A program made the translations under genes and the position numbers. A stretch of 64,000 nucleotides of DNA from Epiperipatus broadwayi (Eukaryota > Onychophora > Udeonychophora > Euonychophora > Peripatidae): contig JAQFVV010000182.1 in NCBI GenBank assembly GCA_028023455.1, forward strand, positions 498,001 to 562,000, in the 5' to 3' direction. The notes under the pieces were generated by a model that did not search any database, had not been told where the DNA came from, and saw nothing but the letters and a program-made list of their open reading frames with translations. Positions within the stretch are counted from its first letter, which is position 1; every line of letters begins with the position of its first letter. Shown piece by piece: positions 53,291-64,000 of this stretch.

Positions 53291-55965
53291 TGTATATTTT
53301 AACAATGTGTATATATACACATTGCATAAGTGTGTGTAATATATACGAGTTACATGATTTATTTATTTTTTAAAAAATAAAATAGAAAAATTACAATTAT
53401 ATGTCAATATTTAATAGTTTAGAAAAAAAAAAGTACTAATATTGGGAAATAGGTTAAAAATTATTAATTATAACTTCTTTCTTTTATTCTTTTTTTTGTG
53501 TGGGTGTGTATTCTATTTTTATATAATTCTTTCAAAAGTATTTTTGGTTAAAAGCACTTTCTAATTAAAAGTTTAGGTTGTTTTACAATAGCGTATTAAA
53601 ACCGTCGGAGGGCAGGCTTTGTTTGTAAACAAAGATAAATATAATGTTTACAGGGCCACCACCGGGTTTGTTTATTATCACATTTCAAAGTAAAGTAATA
53701 TCAAATAAATTTTGGAATACGCAACAACAACAAATAAAAAAAAAATATGCAGAAATCAAAAAATTGAATTTAAAAAAGTATTTTTTTTTTTTGTTATTCT
53801 TTTCATTACTTTTATTTGGGAGGGGGGCAGGAATTATTTCTTTTTTTTTTATATGTATGTTTTTGATTTTGTTGATCACATTTAACCAAAACTACTATCT
53901 ATCAAATAACAATTTTTGGAACGAAAACAAACAAACAAACAAACAAAAAAAAGGGTACATCGATCGAAATGAATTTTAAAAAGTAGTTACTTTTTATTCT
54001 TTCTCATTGTTTACATTTTTTGTTAACAGCGGCAGTCGGGTATTCTACGACAAAATCAGCTTCTTTTTTATATATATTTTTGTTGTTTTATAATAAATTA
54101 CAAATACCAAATCAATTTCCATGTAATGGTACCAAACATTTACAACCGAAAGGTCCTACTTTGGGAAAGGTGGTGGGTGTGAGTGGTTACAATTCCTAAG
54201 TGAACGTAATGCTCCAACTCAAAGGTTGACCAACTTTTTACCGTAATTACCAAAAACCCCACATAAATATATTTACGGCAATTAAAAGCAACTTTTAGGG
54301 CTGTTCAGAAACAGCACCCATGCAGCTTCAAAGCTCTTTCTTTTGTTTGATAACCCATTTCCAGCAGCAGCAGCAGTCAGAGGATCTTTGACATTCGCAA
54401 CAAGTTTTCCGATTTCAACCATTCGATGAAGCTTGCCATTGTTCTTGCAGAAGTGGGACTTAGAGCGTGATTTGATCCGAATCGCACTGGAATCCTACAC
54501 TTACTGAATTTTTTGAGCAGAAAATGGGGGCTAGGGAAACATGAGACTCTGCTGATAATTGTTAGTAGACATTCCTAAAAGATGGCAGTTAGAGGGGGAG
54601 GTGGTCTTAATGAATATTAAAATAGTTTTGACAATTGAAATTCCAGACACCCTCACCCGATACTGTAGCCAAAAGTGAAATGTGATCGCACATCAAAAAT
54701 GCTTAGCACAAATCTGAGCTGTAAGCTGACATGATAGCTTCTATAACAGATTCAATGTCATGTTTCTGTGCATTAGCGTAAAAATAGACACTAAGCAGCC
54801 ACCCCGTACCGAACGGACTATTTCTAGGCTTACGCATTAGAAATAGAATGCTCGCTAGTGATGCTAGGCCACCTAAATGGCATATTTCTGTGCATTATCA
54901 CAGAAATAATGCCCTCTGGTGGTTTCAACATGCTATTGTAAAACAACCAAAGTTTGTAATGAATTAAAACAAATTGTACAAGATTAATCAGGTTCTAGAG
55001 ATTAAAATTCCAGACTGATTAAATAAACAATATAGGACTAATTTTGGTGAAATTAAAATGAAAAAATAAGGGAATAATAAAAAAAATATACCAATTAAAA
55101 AAATTAAAGATCAAATGGATTGATAGCATGGGTGGAAACTTGGGCAGGGGTAGGGTCAGAGAATATAAAAAGCTCAAATCGACTGTTATTCAATTTATTA
55201 TTCAGATTCTTTGTTTATTGAGACTATTCAGATTATTGACATTATTCAGATGATTCAGATGATTATCCAGAGAATTTTATAGAAATCAGTTAAAAAATAA
55301 TATAGTTGACCTGAGAGTTAACTAAGGTCAGCCAGCAGTAGTGAGCTAAATCTACAAACAGCTAAAACAATGAAGTTCAGCATGATGAAACCATCTTTTT
55401 ACGATTGTGCCAAGAAAGAAATGTGTGACTAGAACCAAAAGCTGATTGTTTGTTCTTTTCCACCACCCATCACTGGAGTACTTTATCCAGATGCAGTGAT
55501 ATATTATTCTGACTTGCTTTTTGCCAATGTGTGAACCTGTCATGCCAAATCAATGGAAACAGCCCACACTGTAGGATGCGGAACAAAAAAAGAAGCTTCA
55601 TTTGTACTAAATATATGCCTACCATGAATCTGACCAGATCAGAAGATAGAGTAATCACCCATATGCAAACCAGAAACTGTGCTTAGATCTAGGTAAATAT
55701 ATTCATTGACATCACTAACAGAACTTTTGGAATTCTTAATATCAATATGGAACTTTTAAACTTTATCTTAAATAGAACTTTTGATATTCATAAGTACTAA
55801 TAATAACTACATTTAAATAGGATTGCTATAAATTATAGTAATTTATGTGTTCATATTTTGTTTTATGTTTTTAATTATTTATTATATTATTTAATAAATA
55901 TGTTTGTAAATTATTAGTGTCATTGTATGTTACTCTCTCTCTCTCAATTTAATTATGAGTAAATA
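53291..55965 (+). repeat. Left LTR, interrupted by a nested transposon
   Basis: The two LTR parts are 53291-53575 and 54949-55965 (about 1,302 bp without the insert). They align in order with 59180-60509. It opens with a perfect 22-bp palindrome (half-site CAATGTGTATA, 53303-53324). An AATAAA word near 55890 could be the polyadenylation signal. Confidence 0.75.
53568..54956. mobile_element. Nested DNA transposon, unclassified
   Basis: Body 53576-54948 (1,373 bp). The terminal inverted repeat of about 40 bp begins GGTTGTTTTACAATAGC at both ends and continues with a shared GAGGGCA; about 33 of 40 positions match. Flanking 8-bp repeats are AAAGTTTA and AAAGTTTG. The right LTR has the uninterrupted site AAAGTGTA (59504-59511), which proves insertion. 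No transposase is recognisable; a 111-codon frame at 53644-53979 is AT-driven. The 8-bp duplication suits Mutator-like, P, Merlin or hAT groups, but the terminal bases decide none. Confidence 0.88.
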
Positions 55966-56862
55966 GGTAATTTTATTTAAATATTCTGTGATGCCGATCT
56001 CATGTTTTTTATAGTTAGCCATGGGTCAAGCACTTAGAGAATGTTTACATTATTTCTTGGGGTCTGGTCTAGTAGACTAGATGGCATCATAGGGTTTAAA
56101 CCCCTTATAAATATCCCCATGAGATGTTTCACATTTCATGCAGCTAGAAAAGATTTACCTCGATCCGAAAAAGTGACAATCGGTTTAATATTTTTATTAA
56201 ATCTCGATATGTAAATACTCATCATATTTACCTCTCTGCTTGAGTAATGGAATCTTGAAAATCATATTAAGGATTAATATGGTTTAATAAAGTAAAATAA
56301 TAAGTAATTAAAATAATTCAAAGTTTTTTTATATTGGCAGAATCCCATTACAAATGTTGTACAACATGAGAGCTCAAATATTCATTCTAATTTTTTAAAA
56401 AATGCAATTGACTCACTGAGAAAAAAAAAATTAAAGTGAAAACATTTATGAGAGAGGGGAGAGAACAAACAGCACTAATGATAATTTTATATGTTAGGAA
56501 AAAAAAGATAACTGGGATTAGATTATTAAAATATTATAGTTTGTATTAAAGAAAGAAAAATATATACGTAGTAGATATAGATAAATAAGTGCAGATAGGC
56601 ATTGACATGAAGTTAGAAATCTGCAGACAAATTGTATTAGAGGGAAATGTAGTGGGGGAAAATCAAGTGAACACTCATATTTAATTACAGATTAAATAAA
56701 ATAATAAATTAGTAAAGCGATTAAATAAAAGTATTAAATAAATTTAGTAAACCTATGGGTTATGAATAAAATACATTATTAAAAGCAAAAAGGTATCGTA
56801 CGATTAAAAAAAATAAGTTTTTTTTTTTGTGAAAGCATAAATGATTACAAGAAATTTAACTA

Positions 56863-57450
56863 AAATGGAGGTTCAGAATAAGGAAATAAAGAATGTTCCC
56901 TGCTAGAAACAGTAAAATAAAACCAAGAATAATGAAGTAGAGAATGTTCTTAGTGAGGAACAGCAAGGTAAAAATAAAAAGATAGTTACAAATGAACAAA
57001 AGAAGAGTGAGATTATAGCGTTAATATCCAGCATGCTTGAAAAACAAAAAAAAAAGCAGTTGAAAAAAGTAAAAAAATAGCTGAAGAGCTTAAAAACCAA
57101 AATAATGAAACAAAAAGAAAATTAGAAGGGCCAGCTGAAATTCTTGAAAAATTAAAAGATCAGATCAGAATGGGCTATGATCAAATAAAAGAAGAAGTTA
57201 TGAAAGAATAAATGAGAATAAGAGGCAAGTAGAAAATCAAATAGGACGGCATATGAAATAATAGAAAGAAAAAAAATAGAACATGAAGTAAATATACAGC
57301 TAGTGAGAGAGGCAGTAGAAGACACTAAGATAGAAAATAGCAAAGTAATTGAGGATATGAAGGTCCAAATTAATAATTTAACAGAACAAATAAATAAAAT
57401 AAATATTAGCAAAGGTAGTAAGCAAGCAGAGGTATTAGATGAAAAAACAT
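56863..57450 (+). pseudogene. Coiled-coil region upstream of gag
   Basis: Several frames interrupted by stops encode Lys/Glu/Gln-rich, heptad-like sequence, for example SMLEKQKKKQLKKVKK and VEDTKIENSKVIEDMKVQI. It is probably the N-terminal part of the same gag polyprotein. No known domain otherwise. Confidence 0.55.
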
Positions 57451-57479
57451 ACCGACAGAAGTAAAAAAACCTGACTATA

Positions 57480-58200
57480 TGAGTGCAAATGTGAACACAT
57501 ATGTTATAAGTAACCCCACCATTGTAAATGAAGTTTTAAAAATTTGGTTATTTTCTGGCCACATGCAGGAAACTCCAATGGAACATTTAAATAGCTTGGA
57601 ATGATATTTTACCTAAACCATCTAGGTGAAGAGACCATAATTGCAATAGCATGTAGCCATTTACAAGGGAGATCTCGAGCTTGGTGGGATTCTCTATATT
57701 ACAAACCCATTACTTCTGCCAAATATAACAATGCTTTATTAGTTAGTTATTGAAGTGAGGATTGTCAGGCAACACCAGGTGTCACAAGAAAAATGGCAAA
57801 AGGCAAGTGGTAAAACTGCATTTTTTACAGCCAACCCACTATCTGAACAACAAATTATTAGGGTAATTCATCATAATTTCCCTCACAATGCCAAGAAAAT
57901 GCTCATAGATACTGAAAGGAAAACAGTGAAACAGATGGTGGAATTATTAAGTGCTTTTGGCAGCACTAGGTCTACATATGATGTGAAATATAGGGATTTA
58001 AATCCCAACCTGAAGTAATCAGCTATAAATGCCATAAAATATAGACATAGAATCAATTCTGGGAGTGGAGCCTAAAAAGTTGTTAGTTCAATTGCCCCAA
58101 AAGAACAAAAATCTTTTGAAGAACCGGGAGTGATTCTGATATCACTTGTAGAAGGCTACAAGAAAGGCCAAAAGGTGATTCACAATCTCCCAGCATGAGT
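57480..58200 (+). pseudogene. Retrotransposon gag remnant
   Basis: Consecutive frames give IWLFSGHMQETPMEHLNSLE, then LGEETIIAIACSHLQGRSRAWWDSL, then, in the 87-codon frame at 57755-58018, EQQIIRVIHHNFPHNAKKML and KQMVELLSAFG. The hydrophobic core ending in GRSRAWWDSL is the typical capsid-like signature of LTR-retrotransposon gag proteins (particle assembly). Stops and frameshifts break it, and no CCHC knuckle remains. The lack of pol means it depended on another element. Confidence 0.8.
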
Positions 58201-58209
58201 GGCTATTCA

Positions 58210-59179
58210 TTAAAAAGAAAAAATATTAAAGAACCACCACATAAAAACTAGATATGTAATTTGACAGATTTGCCGGCTTGACCTAATTAATAACAACCAA
58301 GGATTGTGAAAAAAATGAGTATCAAAGTTAGTCTTAAAAAAATAAATAATAAAAATGAGGAAAAATAAATTCTTAAAAACTTAGTTTTTGAAAATACCAA
58401 TGACAAACCACATGATTATGTCTATCTTATTATTGTGACAAACCCAACTCATAAGTCTGTAAAACACAGCGGAGCATGACATAAACAAACTCGTAAAAAT
58501 AAAATGTTTTAAAGTGAAAAGGTAAAATAGATTAAAAATAATGTGTTCAGAATAAAAGACAAATAAATGCAAAATTAATAATGCAAAAAAATAATGAAAA
58601 TAAATTCTTATCAAATATAAAACAAAAATGTTAAGTTAAGATTGAGGTGTGTGTGAATATTTGGGCAAAGATATACATTTCAGGTCAGCTTTTGAGTTGG
58701 ATTAAACCCTTTTCTTGTGGTGACTTTTTCTACTGATGGTAGGTGCAAAGATTAAATAATATTGATGATGTTGCACCAGTAGAAGAAGTCCTGACCATGT
58801 AATAATAAATCTGGAAGAAAAATTTCCCAATAACTAAATAAAATAAATATTTTCGTAATTTAAATGGGCAGTAGAAGTAATCTTGCAATTTGCAATCTTA
58901 AAGTCTGTGTGGAGTGATCCATTGTGCACAAAATTGGCCCATGCTATAGTCACAACTTCCACAAGAAATTAAAAGTTGTTTAATTAAAGCAAAATCGATC
59001 TGTATGTTGAATTGCCTAATACTTTACTGTCTACCTCTCTTGATATTATCATTTATTGTTTAATAGTGAAAAAAAAAACCACATACACGTTGAAAAATAA
59101 AGTTATTAAAAATTAAAAATTTAAAGTGGTCAATACTTAAGTATAGGGATTGACGCATTTAAATCCTCAATTGGGGAGG
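58210..59179. other. Interior of the LTR element without coding sequence
   Basis: AT-rich with no pol domains in any frame. TTGGGGAG at 59171-59178 is the candidate polypurine tract. Confidence 0.55.
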
Positions 59180-60509
59180 TATATAATGGAACAATGTGTA
59201 TATAAACACATTGCATAAGTGTGTATATAAACACATTGCATAAGTGTATGTATATATACAAATTACATGATTTATTTATTTTTTAAAAAATAAAATAGAA
59301 GAATTACAATTATATGTCAATATTTAATAGTTTAGAAAAAAAGAAAAAGTTAAAATTAAAAAGAAGTACTAATACTGGGAAATTGGTTAAAAATTATTAA
59401 TTATAACTTATGTTTCTTTTATTCTTTTTTTTTTTGTGTGTGTGTATTCTATTTTTATATAATTCTTTCAAAAATACTTTTGGTTAAAAGCACTTTTTAA
59501 TTCAAAGTGTATAATGAATTGAAACAAATTCTACAAGATTAATCAGGTTCTGGAGATTAAAATTCCAGACTGATTGAATAAACAATATAGTACTAATTTT
59601 GTTATAATTAAAATGAAAAATAAGAGAATAATAAAAAATATACTAATTAAAAAAATTAAAGATCAAATGGATTGATAGAGTGGGTAAAAACTCGAGCAGG
59701 GGTAGGGTCAGAAAATATACAAAGCTCAAATCGACTATTATTCAGATTCTTCAGTTATTGAGACTATTCAGACTATTGAGATTATTCAGATTATTCAGAT
59801 GATTATCTAGAGAATTTTATAGAAGTCAGTTTAAAAAATAATATAGTTGACCAGAGAGTTAACCAAGATCATCCAGCAGCAATGAGCTAAATCTAAAAGC
59901 ACCTAAAACAATGAAGTCCAACATAATGAAAACATCTTTTTACAATTGTGCCAAGAGAGAAATGTGTGACTGGATCTAAAAGCTGAGTGTTTATTCTTTT
60001 TCACTCCAATCTCCTAAGTACATTAGCCAGATGCAGTGATATATTAATGTGACTTGCTTCTTGCCAATGTTTGAACCTGTTATGCCAAATCAATGAAAAC
60101 AGTCCACCCTGTAGGATGCAGAACAAAGAAGAAACTCTACTTGTATGAAAATATATGGCTACCATGAATCTGACCAGATCAGAAGATGGGGTGATCACCC
60201 ATATTAAAACCAGAGACTGGGCTTAGACCTAGGTAAATTTATTCATTGACATCATTAATAAAACTTTTGGAATTCTTAATATCAGTATGGAACTTTTAAA
60301 CTTTATCTTAAATAGAACTTTAGATATTTATAAGTACTAATAATAACTACATTTAAATAGGATTGCTATAAATTATAGTAATTTATATGTGTTCATATTT
60401 TGTTTTATGTTTTTAAATATTTATTATTATTTATTATATTATTTAATAAATGTTTTGTAAATTATTAGAGTTGTTGTATGTTTCTCTCTCAATTTAATTA
60501 TGAGTAAAT
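59180..60509 (+). repeat. Right LTR
   Basis: Uninterrupted partner of the left LTR. The palindromic start has been duplicated here (TGTGTATATAAACACATTGCATAAG repeated once from 59195). The preserved empty site for the nested transposon is at 59504-59511. Confidence 0.75.
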
Positions 60510-61700
60510 CAGTCAATCAATCAATAGTATTCTGTCCAATATACAGGTCCAGAGAGTAGTCACAATATCGATTCATCTACTCTTTCATTTCATACTTTTT
60601 CTTACCCATTTCTTTAATTCAACATAAGTATTCCCACCTCTTATATCATCCAATAATGTCACTCTCTTCCATCCTTTCTTTTTATTTCCACTCACCATTC
60701 TTTCCAAAACATCTTTCATTAAACTATAATTTTTTTTTAATATATGTCAAATCCAGTTTCTCTTTCTTTCTCTGATATTCTCAATCAATCTTTTTTCCTC
60801 ATTTACTCTTTTCAAAACTTCTCATTTGTTAATTTACTCATCAAGTGATTTTTTCATTCTTTTCATGTCCACATCTCAAAGACTTCCAATCATTTCTGAA
60901 TTCTATTACTCAGTGTCCATATCTCACAACCATACTTTAATATACTCCACACATAACATTTAGTTAATCTCTTCCTTAATTCTCTTTCCAAAGGTCCACA
61001 AAATATTTTCTTTTTCTTCACAAATGTCTTTTTGCCAATGCTATTCTTTTTTTAACTTCATCTTCACTTCTTCCATCCTCACTCAACCAACTATCCAAAT
61101 ATCTAAATCTCTTCACTTGTTGAACCATGTTATCATGGATTCCAATTTGCAGTCTTTTTGCATTTCTTTCTATCCACAAACACTTAGTCTTTTCAATATT
61201 AATCTTCATTCCATGTGCCATGCATCCTTCTTCCAATTTATACAACATATTCTGAAGACTTTCTTTCTCCTCAGCAATAAGAGCCATATCATCTGAAAAT
61301 CTTATACACTTTATTATTCTCCCTCCAACATTTCCTCCTCCACAGTCCAAATAACTATTTAGCATGTTGTCTATAAACAGAACAGGTGACATACTACATC
61401 CTTGCCTAATTCCACTTTCGATACTCACTTCATCAGTCACACTATTTCCACCTTTAATACTTATTCTTTGGCCATTATACATATTCCAAATCAATCTTCT
61501 TTCATTCCAAAATACTCCTTTATCTCCTAAGGTAGACATAAGTTTATTGCAGACTACTTTATCAAATGCCTTTTCTAAATCCACAAAACATATACCGATT
61601 CCTTTATCTTTTTCAATATATATTTCTGCAATTGTCCTAACAATACCAATAGCATCTCTTGTGTTTTTCCCTTTCTGAAAACCAAACTGTTCTTTTCCAA
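60510..61700 (-). pseudogene. RTE-like LINE remnant, 5'-truncated
   Basis: The minus strand reads KEQFGFQKGKNTRDAI near 61700-61650 and runs open to 61018. It contains FVDLEKAFD (motif A), GIRQGCSMSPVLF (motif B) and IRFSDDMAL with the catalytic Asp pair intact (motif C). INIEKTKCLWI follows. Downstream, in shifted frames, come an ENIRERKRNWIGHI-like block and MVSGNKKKGWKRVTLLDDI, the usual C-terminal tail. The endonuclease half is missing. The 3' end is a (ATTG)n tail at 60512-60526 that touches the end of the right LTR. It differs clearly from the RTE-like copies at 16 and 45 kb, so at least two LINE families of this type are present. Confidence 0.88.
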
Positions 61701-61739
61701 TTTAAAGAAAAAAGCTAACAATCTTTCACATATTCCTTA

Positions 61740-64000
61740 AAAATAGCAGATTATTCCACTGATCAGTTTCATGTTATAAATTAATAATTTTAATAGATTC
61801 TGTCATATTTTATATTTTACAATTTCAAATCTTTTTTTGTTCATCCTCATGCATATCTGGTCTCATTTTCTGTTACTTTTCCAAGATGAAATTATATAGC
61901 ATTTGTATTTATACTAATGACAATATAGTTCCTATAAGTTGGCCTTCTCGGTTTTATTGATTATCATCTATTCATATCTAATAGTAATTTCGGAGTATAA
62001 AAAACATAACAGCTATTTCCACATATTTAAATGTTTAAACAATTACACCTATTAAAAATTATTGATTTATAATATCAAACTGATCTGTGAAACAGTCTAT
62101 TATTTCACTGGAATGTGCAAAAAAACCCTTAGATGTCTTTTCTTAAATCATAAATAAATACTGTAAAGCTTTGGTCTCTATAAACTACCAATACTGTAAT
62201 GCTTTGGTCTCTATATACTATAAAGAGATATCATTTAGCTAATGTACCCCTTTTGAATTCTGAGAGTGTTTATATGACACTTAGACATAGTATCTTATTA
62301 CCTCGTCTCTATCTTTAATTTTATACATCCTCATCAGCAAAGTAAGCTATTATAAAATGACTCATTTTATTAAAGATTTTTATGCTTATTAATTTTTTAT
62401 AATTTAGCAAGAGAAAATAATTTTTGTAAACAATTTATTTAAAATAAAATATGTAAAAAAAAATATTTTAAATAATATTTTTATGTAAACAATACTAGAC
62501 AACTAAAAAGTAGAAAAATTAAGTAATCCAACTAAAAAGTAGGAAAAAACTGAATCTCAGCTAATTTGCCATTCTTATAAAATATCAAAAATTTTAAAAA
62601 TCTAAACTTGTTATAAAACAATTGGAAATTGCAGGAATACTGTCATTTCAAAAAGGCATTTAATGCTCAAATAAATTATAAAAATCAAAAATGTCTCAAA
62701 TTATTTTATGAAATAGCAATATTTCTGTGATTTCCACTAGTTTTACAACAAGTCTATGTTGTTAAGATCTCTGATATTTTCCAAGAATGGCAAATTAACC
62801 GAGATTTCGTTTTTTTTTCATGATTTAGTCAGCTAGTACTGTTTACATAAAATCATTATTTAAATTTTTTTATTACATAATATTTTATTTTTTATGTTTT
62901 AGTTATAAATTTTTTTAAAAAAATGATTATAAAACTTTTATATTATTGGAAAAATGTAAGTGACAAACCATTCTCGGGTTAATTATTATTAAGCAATGTG
63001 AAAAAAATCAATTAAGACAACAACATAGACATTATGTGGAAACTCCTGAACAAAAATAATTTATTTATTAATTTTTTTATCTTATCAAACTTTTTTCATT
63101 AAAAACAAAAAAAATGGTTAAAACTAAAAAAAATCTCAGCCGAAGCAAAATTCAAAAATGTGTTTATACAGACAGAAACATACACTAAAAATGTATGCAT
63201 ACAGACAAAAATATACACAGACATAGCAAATTAATATAAAAGCATATAAAAATATAGACTTGTTATATTTATAAAAAAAAATATGAAAAAATGAATTTAC
63301 AATTCTAATGTTTAATTTATGTATGAACTGGGATTAATTAAATATTTACTATGCAATATTGATTATACATTTATACATTTTATATTGCATGACTATATCT
63401 TCTAAGTTTAATAAATTTTTATGTGTAATAAACTTTGTCGATTTTTTTTCTGTAAATCACAAAAGTTTCACATAAATCAATAAAGATAGACCAATAATTT
63501 ACACATTACCATGATTACTTTTTTTTTTTTTACATAACTATAGAAAAATAGAGAAATCAATTTTATAATTGTTATTTTTTAATTTTAAATGATAAAATAA
63601 TGCTTTCTTTTTTATTATTATATTGATCAAATTATAATCAAATGATTATTAAGATATTTGCTGACTTTCAAATGTCAGTGACTAAATAAATTTCTTCTTT
63701 ATAACGATCAATATGGAAAATATTCTAAAGCATTCTTTGAAGATGTAAATTTTATACTGAATGTTATCAAATAATAGTGCTGCATTTTATTTTTTATAAA
63801 TATTTTTGGATATTACAAATTTGAAAATTAACTAATTTGAACTATTTTTGATCATCATATATAAGACTTCTAGGTTCAATGTTAGTAGAACCATTTATCA
63901 TGCTGAGTGATCTGAGTTTAAATATAGGTGAGGCAAAGTTGATTGTAATCACACTTAAAAAAATTTCTTTTTAGTAGATTATCCCTAGCCAAACCTGGTA
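61740..64000. other. AT-rich intergenic DNA
   Basis: No gene. Small tandem duplications lie at 62157-62219 (period about 37 bp, CTTTGGTCTCTATA shared) and 62500-62560 (CAACTAAAAAGTAG shared). Confidence 0.6.

Larger units (their letters stand above)
53291..60509 (+). mobile_element. Non-autonomous LTR retrotransposon (LTR-gag-LTR)
   Basis: Two direct repeats of about 1.3 kb bracket a ~3.2-kb interior that holds a coiled-coil coding region and a gag-like region but no protease, reverse transcriptase or integrase. A purine-rich TTGGGGAG word ends just before the right repeat, where a polypurine tract is expected. The left repeat begins TGTATAT. I could not identify a primer-binding site or a target duplication; the right end is disrupted by a LINE. 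Both LTRs differ by several substitutions and small indels, so the insertion is old. Alternative: a direct duplication that happens to flank gag, which is less likely given the gag position and strand. Confidence 0.7.

Noticed and set aside
53644-53979. 111-codon frame inside the nested transposon as its transposase
   Set aside because: AT-driven Phe/Leu/Lys composition and no catalytic motif.
61024-61678. Plus-strand frames of 90 and 104 codons
   Set aside because: Antisense shadows of the RTE-like reverse transcriptase on the minus strand.

Overview
This is a non-coding, transposon-rich stretch of a eukaryotic nuclear genome. The base composition is extremely A+T-rich. Microsatellites are very long ((TTA)n, (GATA)n, (TA)n). 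Repeat types include RTE-like and L1-like non-LTR retrotransposons, hAT transposons with 8-bp target duplications, tRNA-derived SINEs with poly(A) tails, an LTR retrotransposon, and a hammerhead-ribozyme repeat. Together these point to an invertebrate animal; I cannot name the species. I found no convincing exon of a host protein-coding gene, no rRNA and no intact tRNA gene. The recognisable reading frames belong to mobile elements and most are broken.

Layout. 1-12 kb: AT-rich intergenic DNA with (TA)n and (TTA)n tracts and a ~253-bp duplication. 12.1-14.5 kb: a pyrimidine-rich minisatellite running into a ~1.86-kb inverted array of 399-bp units, each holding a 60-nt hammerhead-ribozyme-like motif. 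16.1-17.9 kb: an RTE-like LINE remnant followed by a gypsy-type integrase remnant. 19.2-19.9 kb: a diverged hammerhead-repeat monomer fused to a second repeat family, whose other copy is at 27.7 kb. 20.97 kb: a 102-bp SINE with perfect 17-bp target duplications. 21.9-25.9 kb: a LINE with a CCHC ORF1 and an endonuclease-RT ORF2, on the minus strand. 25.9-26.9 kb: a (TTA)n tract and a fold-back element. 28-35.4 kb: intergenic. 35.4-39.6 kb: a ZBED5/Buster-like hAT element and a hAT MITE. 40.7 kb: a second short SINE. 42.2 kb: a palindromic MITE. 45.4 kb: an RTE 3' fragment. 48-49.5 kb: a GATA block. 50.0-52.8 kb: a long-TIR element and a (TTA)n tract. 53.3-60.5 kb: an LTR-gag-LTR retrotransposon whose left LTR carries a nested 1.37-kb DNA transposon. 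60.5-61.7 kb: an RTE-like LINE abutting the right LTR. 61.7-64 kb: intergenic.

The most interesting signal is the inverted array at 12.68-14.53 kb. Five ribozyme motifs lie at exact 399-bp spacing within each arm. Paired base changes in stem I, and again in the diverged copy near 19.4 kb, preserve the hammerhead fold. This is the signature of a retrozyme-like or Penelope-like (self-cleaving, circular-RNA) repeat, here in an unusual fold-back arrangement. Second in interest are an ultra-short tRNA-derived SINE family with a shared 3' segment, and the nested transposon whose empty site is preserved in the other LTR.
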